Position numbers and translations under genes: made by a program. A stretch of DNA of 10,345 nucleotides from Erythrobacter sp. UBA3075 (lineage in GTDB: Bacteria; Pseudomonadota; Alphaproteobacteria; Sphingomonadales; Sphingomonadaceae): the NCBI GenBank assembly GCA_002367375.1, contig DFBR01000203.1, forward strand, positions 5,462 to 15,806. The letters are read 5' to 3'. Under the pieces are notes generated by a model that saw only the letters and a list, made by a program, of their open reading frames with translations, was not told the DNA's origin and searched no databases. How positions within the stretch are numbered: position 1 is the first letter of the stretch; each line of letters begins with the position of its first letter. Shown piece after piece: positions 6,703 to 10,345 of the stretch.

Positions 6703-7598
6703 CCTACACGCCGCGTCCCGCGCTGACGGGCCACGGCATGGACCGTGACGATCACACGCGGGCGGACCCGGCACGGCTTGCCCAACAGCGCGCACGGCCC
6801 GATGCGCTGCTGCTGGCGCTCGACGGGCTGATGCCGGTTATGGATGGCAATGGGCTGACCTTTACGCCGTTGGGCGAAGCTGCGGCGGATGCCGAGCTGG
6901 TCTATATGGGTCTGAAAGATGGAACGCCGATCTTTGCTCCCGTCGCGGAAGAGGGCGATACGCGGCAAGCGTATGAGCAGCGCGCCAACCGTGCCATCGT
7001 GATGCAACTGAATGCACGCGATCTGGCGATCTATGCCGGAGCGCGGAGCTTGGTCGACTGGCACGCGCGCCACCGCTTCTGCGCCAATTGCGGCAATCCC
7101 ACAAGAATCGCCAAGGGCGGCTGGCAGCGCAATTGCGTGAAGGAAAGCGGCGGCTGCGGTGCTCCGCATTTCCCGCGCACCGATCCGGTTGCGATCATGC
7201 TGGTCGAGCATGATGGTGATGTCTTGTTGGGACGCGGCGTGAACTGGCCGGAGCGGGCCTTTTCGGCGCTCGCCGGATTTATCGAGCCGGGCGAAAGCAT
7301 CGAAGAAGGCGCCGCGCGCGAAGTGCTGGAGGAGGCGGGCGTCGAACTGCGCGATGTGACCTATGTCGCCAGCCAGCCATGGCCTTTCCCGTCCAATCTG
7401 ATGATCGGCTGCCACGGTTATGCTAAGGCGCGCGACATCACACTTGATGAGACTGAGCTTGAAGATGCGCGCTGGTTCACCCGCGCCGAAGTGGCAGATG
7501 CGATGGCCAATGGCCGCGCTTCGAAGAGCTTCCTCGCGCCGCCACCAGAAGCTATCGCGCGCACATTGCTGGAATGGTGGCTGGAACGGGGCGAATGA
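6699..7598 (+). CDS. nudC: NAD(+) diphosphatase NudC (NUDIX hydrolase)
   Basis: NudC hydrolyses NADH/NAD+ to nicotinamide mononucleotide and AMP; the E. coli enzyme also removes NAD caps from RNA. The 299-residue protein shows the full NudC layout. There is an N-terminal NUDIX-like domain (about 1-120) and a zinc ribbon with Cys128, Cys131, Cys146 and Cys153. A complete NUDIX box G-X5-E-X7-REVLEEAGV spans 193-215, with Glu199, Arg207, Glu208, Glu211 and Glu212. The NudC-specific SQPWPFP is at 225-231. The start is taken as TTG 6699, overlapping the esterase stop by 4 bp. The first ATG (6738) would delete LTGHG, and the LTG-x-x-(M/L)-DR segment resembles the start of related NudC proteins as I recall them. 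The spacing between the third and fourth zinc cysteines is six residues (VKESGG), longer than the usual two. Its stop overlaps the frnE start. Confidence 0.95.
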   Translation: MTYTPRPALTGHGMDRDDHTRADPARLAQQRARPDALLLALDGLMPVMDGNGLTFTPLGEAAADAELVYMGLKDGTPIFAPVAEEGDTRQAYEQRANRAIVMQLNARDLAIYAGARSLVDWHARHRFCANCGNPTRIAKGGWQRNCVKESGGCGAPHFPRTDPVAIMLVEHDGDVLLGRGVNWPERAFSALAGFIEPGESIEEGAAREVLEEAGVELRDVTYVASQPWPFPSNLMIGCHGYAKARDITLDETELEDARWFTRAEVADAMANGRASKSFLAPPPEAIARTLLEWWLERGE

Positions 7599-8293
7599 CG
7601 CAGCTTGAAGTCGATATCTGGTCCGATGTGATGTGCCCGTGGTGCGCGGTGGGCTATGCCCAATTCGCCAAGGCCATGGAAATGATCGCGGACGATGTGA
7701 ACGTCACGATAAGCTGGATGCCGTTCGAGCTTGATCCAGGCGCGCCACCCGAAGGCAGCAAGGCTCTTGAACATTTTGCCGAGAAATATGGCTATTCGCT
7801 GGAAGAGGCCGCAGCCAAGCGCGACGAGGTCGAGGCAAGGGCTGAAGCGGCAGGCTTCCCCATCGCCTATGCTGGTGAGGGCGAGCCGCCCGAAGCGATG
7901 CGCTGGAACACGTTCGATGCGCACAAGCTGCTGCGCTGGGCGCTCGCATGGAAGGGACCGGACGTGCAAACCGCGCTCAAACTGGCGCTGTTCGAGGCGC
8001 ATTTCCGCGAGCGGCGCAATATCTCTGACCCTGAAGTGCTGGCCGAAATTGCGGGCAATGTGCCCGAATTATGGGCCGAGGGCGCGGCCGAGGCACTGGC
8101 AGATGAAACGCTGTCCATGGCCGTCCGCTTCGATGCCGAACGCGGGCGCAAGAGCGGCATAACCGCCGTGCCGAGCTTCGTCGTGGCCAACAAATATGTG
8201 CTGCAGGGCGCGCAAGATGCGGAGACCTTCGCCAAGGCCTTGCGCGATATTGCGGGCATGGAAGAGGCGGCGTCAGATCAGTCCGAGACGTGA
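7595..8293 (+). CDS. FrnE-like DsbA-family oxidoreductase (cytoplasmic, CPWC)
   Basis: A 232-residue DsbA-fold protein of the FrnE/2-hydroxychromene-2-carboxylate isomerase-related group. The start MTQLEVDIWSDVMCPWCAVG places CPWC at residues 14-17. The internal helical insertion begins with the family's FELDPGAPPEGSKALEHF segment, and the cis-proline loop is ITAVPSFVV. There is no signal peptide, so it acts in the cytoplasm. Deinococcus FrnE has disulfide isomerase activity, but the physiological substrate of most homologues is unknown. ATG 7595 overlaps the nudC stop (ATGA, 7595-7598) and follows a purine-rich GGAACGGGG. A further upstream in-frame ATG (7574) lies inside nudC and would add seven unrelated residues. 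The 3' end overlaps the convergent DUF1489 gene by 21 bp. Confidence 0.92.
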   Translation: MTQLEVDIWSDVMCPWCAVGYAQFAKAMEMIADDVNVTISWMPFELDPGAPPEGSKALEHFAEKYGYSLEEAAAKRDEVEARAEAAGFPIAYAGEGEPPEAMRWNTFDAHKLLRWALAWKGPDVQTALKLALFEAHFRERRNISDPEVLAEIAGNVPELWAEGAAEALADETLSMAVRFDAERGRKSGITAVPSFVVANKYVLQGAQDAETFAKALRDIAGMEEAASDQSET

Positions 8294-8662
8294 CAATTTT
8301 CCCGCCAGCTTGCCGGGAATAATATCACCAATATCCTCGCCATCCTCCAGGTCGCGCGGCGCTTCGCCTTTCATATAGCGCCAGCCCTGATGGGCGCGCT
8401 TGGGCTTGGGCATGACCTTGATGAGGCGTGGTTCAATAACGATCCACCAGCGGCCATTGTCCTGCTGCTCATATTCGAGAATTTCTGATCGGGCGACGAT
8501 ATTGTGCTCGTGAATCCAGAACAGCGATCCGCCTACAGTCTCTTCCCACCGGGTTGGGCGATAACGGGTGTTGACCTTGAAACTGCTGCGATTGGCATAC
8601 CATTGCTCGATATCAGCGAATGACTTCGCGCCGAATGCGATCTTGGTGAGGTTTAGCGGCAT
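8273..8662 (-). CDS. DUF1489 family protein
   Basis: A 129-residue protein that I recognise as the alphaproteobacterial DUF1489 family, whose function is unknown. The typical features are the start MPLNLTKIAFGAKSFADIEQW, a TRYRPTRWEE segment, the GGSLFWIHEHNIVARSEIL strand-rich core, then WIVIEPRLIKVMPKPKRAHQGWRYMKGEAPRDL near the C-terminus. The closing VMPKPKRAHQGWRY segment is basic and aromatic, which could bind nucleic acid, but that is only a guess. There is no signal peptide or membrane segment. The gene starts 36 bp after the mgtE stop on the same strand, so a two-gene transcript is likely, and its last 21 bp run through the end of frnE on the other strand. Confidence 0.88.
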   Translation of the reverse strand: MPLNLTKIAFGAKSFADIEQWYANRSSFKVNTRYRPTRWEETVGGSLFWIHEHNIVARSEILEYEQQDNGRWWIVIEPRLIKVMPKPKRAHQGWRYMKGEAPRDLEDGEDIGDIIPGKLAGKLSRLGLI

Positions 8663-8698
8663 GGGTCTAGAGATAGGGCCACTTGGCGCAGGCTCAAC

Positions 8699-10114
8699 CT
8701 ATCCCGCCAGTCCGGCGGCTACGGCGAGACCGAGAAACGCAAAAAAGCCCATCGAATCGGTAATCATCGTCACAAACACGCTGCTTGCCACAGCCGGGTC
8801 CTGATCGAGCCGTTCGAAAGCGACTGGCACCAGCACGCCGGCAAGGCCCGAAATCACGATATTGACCACCATCGCCGCAGCAATCACCGCGCCCAATTCT
8901 GGCGTAAAGATGAGAGCAGTGGCGATACCGATCAGCACGGCAACCGTCGCGCCGTTCATGATCGCCACTTTCAGCTCCCGCAGCAGGATACGCTTGGTGT
9001 TGGAGCGGGTCAGCTGGTTCATCGCAATGGCGCGGATCGTTACCGCCATCGTCTGCGTGCCCGCATTGCCGCCGATACTGGCGACAATCGGCATCAGCAC
9101 GGCCAGCGCGACGAGCTGTTCGATAGCTGCCCCGAAAAACGCAATGATAGCGCTCGCCACCACAGCGGTGCCGAGATTGGCGATCAGCCAGCGCACGCGT
9201 GCAGAGTAAGCATCGCGCAGCGGTTCGTTAATGTCGCCTTCGCCCGCACCGCTCATCAGCAGGGCATCCTCGCCCGCCTCTTCGGAGATGATGTGAACCA
9301 TGTCATCGACGGTCAGCTGGCCGACGAGCCGCCCGCTTTCATCGACCACGGCGGCCGAAATCAGCGCGTATTTCTGGAACCGCAGGGCGACTTCTTCCTG
9401 ATCCATATCGACCGGGATCAGCGTCTGATCGCGCTTCATCACATCGGTCAGCGCGATGTCGCGCGGGGTGCGCAATATCCAGCTCAACTGGCATGTGCCG
9501 ACCGGGTGGAAGCGGTGATCGACGACGAAAATTTCCCAGAAATCGGTAATCAATTCATCGTTGCGGCGCAGGTAGTCGATCAGATCGCCCACGCTCATAC
9601 TGTCAGGCACCGCGACCAGCTCTCGCTGCATCAAGCGGCCGGCAGATTCTTCCGGGTAAGCGAGCGCGTTCTCGATCGCGGCGCGGTCTTCCGGCTCAAC
9701 CTCGGCCAGAATGGCGCGCTGGTCAGGCAGGTCGAGATCTTCGATCAGCTGGACGGCATCGTCGGTTTCAAGCTGCTCAACGATTTCGGCAACGGCGGCG
9801 GCAGGCAGCGCCTCGACCATGTCCTCGCGCACATAATCGTTCAATTCGGCAATCACATCGCCGCTCATCAGATCGGTGATGGCGGCGGCCAGCACGCCGC
9901 GATCATCGCGGTCGAACAGTTCGAACAGATCGGCGATGTCGGCGGGGTGGAGCGGTTCTACGAGCTCGTAGGTACTGTCTTCATTGTCGTCGCGCAGGCT
10001 TTCGCGCACTTGCCGCACGAATTCCGGTTTCAGCCGGTTCTCCTCGTCAAACTGCTCGCCTTCGCCCTGAACGGGCGTTTCGGCATTGCGTTCGTCAAGA
10101 TCGGTCTCGGACAT
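8699..10114 (-). CDS. mgtE: Magnesium transporter MgtE
   Basis: MgtE is a homodimeric inner-membrane Mg2+ channel gated by Mg2+ bound to its cytosolic domains. The 471-residue protein shows an acidic, probably disordered N-terminus (1-50), the MgtE N domain from LHPADIADLF (55 onward) to about 155, and tandem CBS domains at about 160-290 (start EESAGRLM; later ISAAVVDESGRLVGQLTVDDM). A connecting helix leads to the five-helix pore domain from about 310. GGNAGTQTMA at 348-357 and the Asp453 in VTMITDSMGFF match pore signatures; the latter aligns with the pore Asp432 of Thermus MgtE. ATG 10114 fits the family start, but the upstream sequence has no good ribosome binding site. Transcription probably continues into the DUF1489 gene. 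It is divergent from the cyclophilin gene across 118 bp. Confidence 0.96.
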   Translation of the reverse strand: MSETDLDERNAETPVQGEGEQFDEENRLKPEFVRQVRESLRDDNEDSTYELVEPLHPADIADLFELFDRDDRGVLAAAITDLMSGDVIAELNDYVREDMVEALPAAAVAEIVEQLETDDAVQLIEDLDLPDQRAILAEVEPEDRAAIENALAYPEESAGRLMQRELVAVPDSMSVGDLIDYLRRNDELITDFWEIFVVDHRFHPVGTCQLSWILRTPRDIALTDVMKRDQTLIPVDMDQEEVALRFQKYALISAAVVDESGRLVGQLTVDDMVHIISEEAGEDALLMSGAGEGDINEPLRDAYSARVRWLIANLGTAVVASAIIAFFGAAIEQLVALAVLMPIVASIGGNAGTQTMAVTIRAIAMNQLTRSNTKRILLRELKVAIMNGATVAVLIGIATALIFTPELGAVIAAAMVVNIVISGLAGVLVPVAFERLDQDPAVASSVFVTMITDSMGFFAFLGLAVAAGLAG

Positions 10115-10119
10115 GCAGG

Positions 10120-10172
10120 CGGGTCTATTGCGCTGCGCCGCAAAAGCAAGCGCCCCCTACATACTAGACCCG
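10120..10172 (-). other. Inverted repeat in the mgtE leader (possible RNA structure)
   Basis: CGGGTCTA at 10120-10127 and TAGACCCG at 10165-10172 are exact 8-bp inverted repeats separated by 37 bases. In an mgtE transcript starting upstream of 10172 they could form a stem ending 5 bases before the ATG, masking the region where a ribosome binding site would sit. The space is too short for the known M-box magnesium riboswitch. A regulatory role is inference only. Confidence 0.3.
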
Positions 10173-10174
10173 GC

Positions 10175-10202
10175 GTGACATTTGCGCCCGCATCCCTATA
10201 TC
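10175..10202 (+). promoter_or_regulatory. Putative promoter of the cyclophilin gene
   Basis: GTGACA (10175-10180, five of six matches to TTGACA) and TATATC (10197-10202) are spaced 16 bp apart, and transcription would begin about 25 bases before the ATG at 10233. Confidence 0.45.
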
Positions 10203-10232
10203 CGCGCCCACACCTTCCAAGGAGATCAATAC

Positions 10233-10345
10233 ATGGCCGATGAAAAACTGACCTTCACCCTCGATTGCGGAGACGGCAAAGGCGGCGATGTCGTCATCAA
10301 GCTGCGCTCCGACCTTGCGCCGGGCCACGTTGCCCGCATTACCGA
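10233..10345 (+). CDS. Cyclophilin-type peptidyl-prolyl cis-trans isomerase (5' part only)
   Basis: The first 37 codons of a gene that runs off the right edge. The N-terminus MADEKLTFTLDCGDGKGGDV continues with VIKLRSDLAPGHVARITE, the pattern of short bacterial cyclophilins (a beta-strand, then V-x-I-x-L-x-x-D-x-A-P-x-H-V-x-R-I). These catalyse proline cis-trans isomerisation in protein folding. No signal peptide is visible, so it is predicted cytoplasmic. AAGGAG at 10219-10224, 8 bases before the ATG, is the strongest Shine-Dalgarno in the window and fits a highly expressed gene. The catalytic core is outside the window. Confidence 0.88.
   Translation, partial: MADEKLTFTLDCGDGKGGDVVIKLRSDLAPGHVARIT

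Noticed and set aside
6076..7415. Minus-strand open frames of about 240-256 codons opposite the esterase and nudC
   Set aside because: The plus-strand genes here have full catalytic motifs and coupled starts; the antisense products are His/Arg/Gln-rich without motifs.
10115..10232. M-box (Mg2+) riboswitch upstream of mgtE
   Set aside because: The whole intergenic gap is 118 bp, shared with a divergent promoter, too short for the usual M-box, and I see none of its conserved layout beyond one simple inverted repeat.
9293..10243. A 316-codon open frame on the plus strand
   Set aside because: Antisense shadow of mgtE; it also crosses the cyclophilin promoter and start region in another frame.
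1..10345. Mobile element, phage, CRISPR or toxin-antitoxin system
   Set aside because: No transposase, integrase, direct repeat array or toxin-like gene pair was found; the genes are conserved housekeeping types with uniform GC-rich codon use, so no novel defence or mobile system is claimed.

Overview
The window looks like ordinary chromosomal core sequence from a GC-rich alphaproteobacterium, most likely Sphingomonadales (Erythrobacter/Sphingomonas-like). The grounds are protein style (DUF1489 protein, a DUF721/DciA gene next to DsbA genes and smc, the alphaproteobacterial type of SMC hinge), GC-rich third codon positions, and paired short hairpins of a kind I recall from sphingomonad genomes. 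This assignment rests on recognition, not on a database search. I see no transposase, phage gene, integrase, tRNA, rRNA or CRISPR array.

Left block (1-3913, minus strand), read right to left: a DUF721/DciA-like replication protein, a periplasmic DsbA-family thiol oxidoreductase (CPHC), a second DsbA-family protein that is a predicted lipoprotein (CGAC), and the N-terminal half of the chromosome-segregation ATPase Smc, cut by the left window edge. DciA and the first DsbA overlap by 4 bp. The two DsbA genes are separated by 107 bp holding a perfect 8-bp hairpin. Only 19 bp separate the second DsbA from smc.

Middle (3943-5367): mutY (adenine glycosylase) starts 29 bp from dciA on the opposite strand. 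It is followed by a tandem pair of hairpins that looks like a REP element, then a convergent 73-residue membrane protein. That small gene has a striking start: a 7+7 bp perfect palindrome abuts the ATG and overlaps a plausible -10 box, with no Shine-Dalgarno sequence, so a repressed leaderless mRNA is plausible.

Right-middle block (5368-8293, plus strand): a Tat-exported serine beta-lactamase-fold esterase, NudC (NADH pyrophosphatase) starting at TTG on the esterase stop codon, and a cytoplasmic FrnE/DsbA-like protein starting on the NudC stop codon. The two 4-bp overlaps imply one translationally coupled operon.

Right block (8273-10345): mgtE (Mg2+ channel/transporter) followed by a DUF1489 gene on the minus strand; the DUF1489 3' end overlaps frnE by 21 bp. 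Divergent from mgtE, a cyclophilin-type peptidyl-prolyl isomerase begins at 10233 with a textbook ribosome binding site and runs off the window.

The window holds three DsbA-fold proteins with different active-site dipeptides (PH, GA, PW) plus a cyclophilin, so extracytoplasmic and cytoplasmic protein-folding chemistry is well represented beside replication, repair and segregation genes. I found no convincing new multi-gene system. The most unusual items are the palindromic leaderless promoter at 5267-5302 and the paired, divergent DsbA genes upstream of smc.
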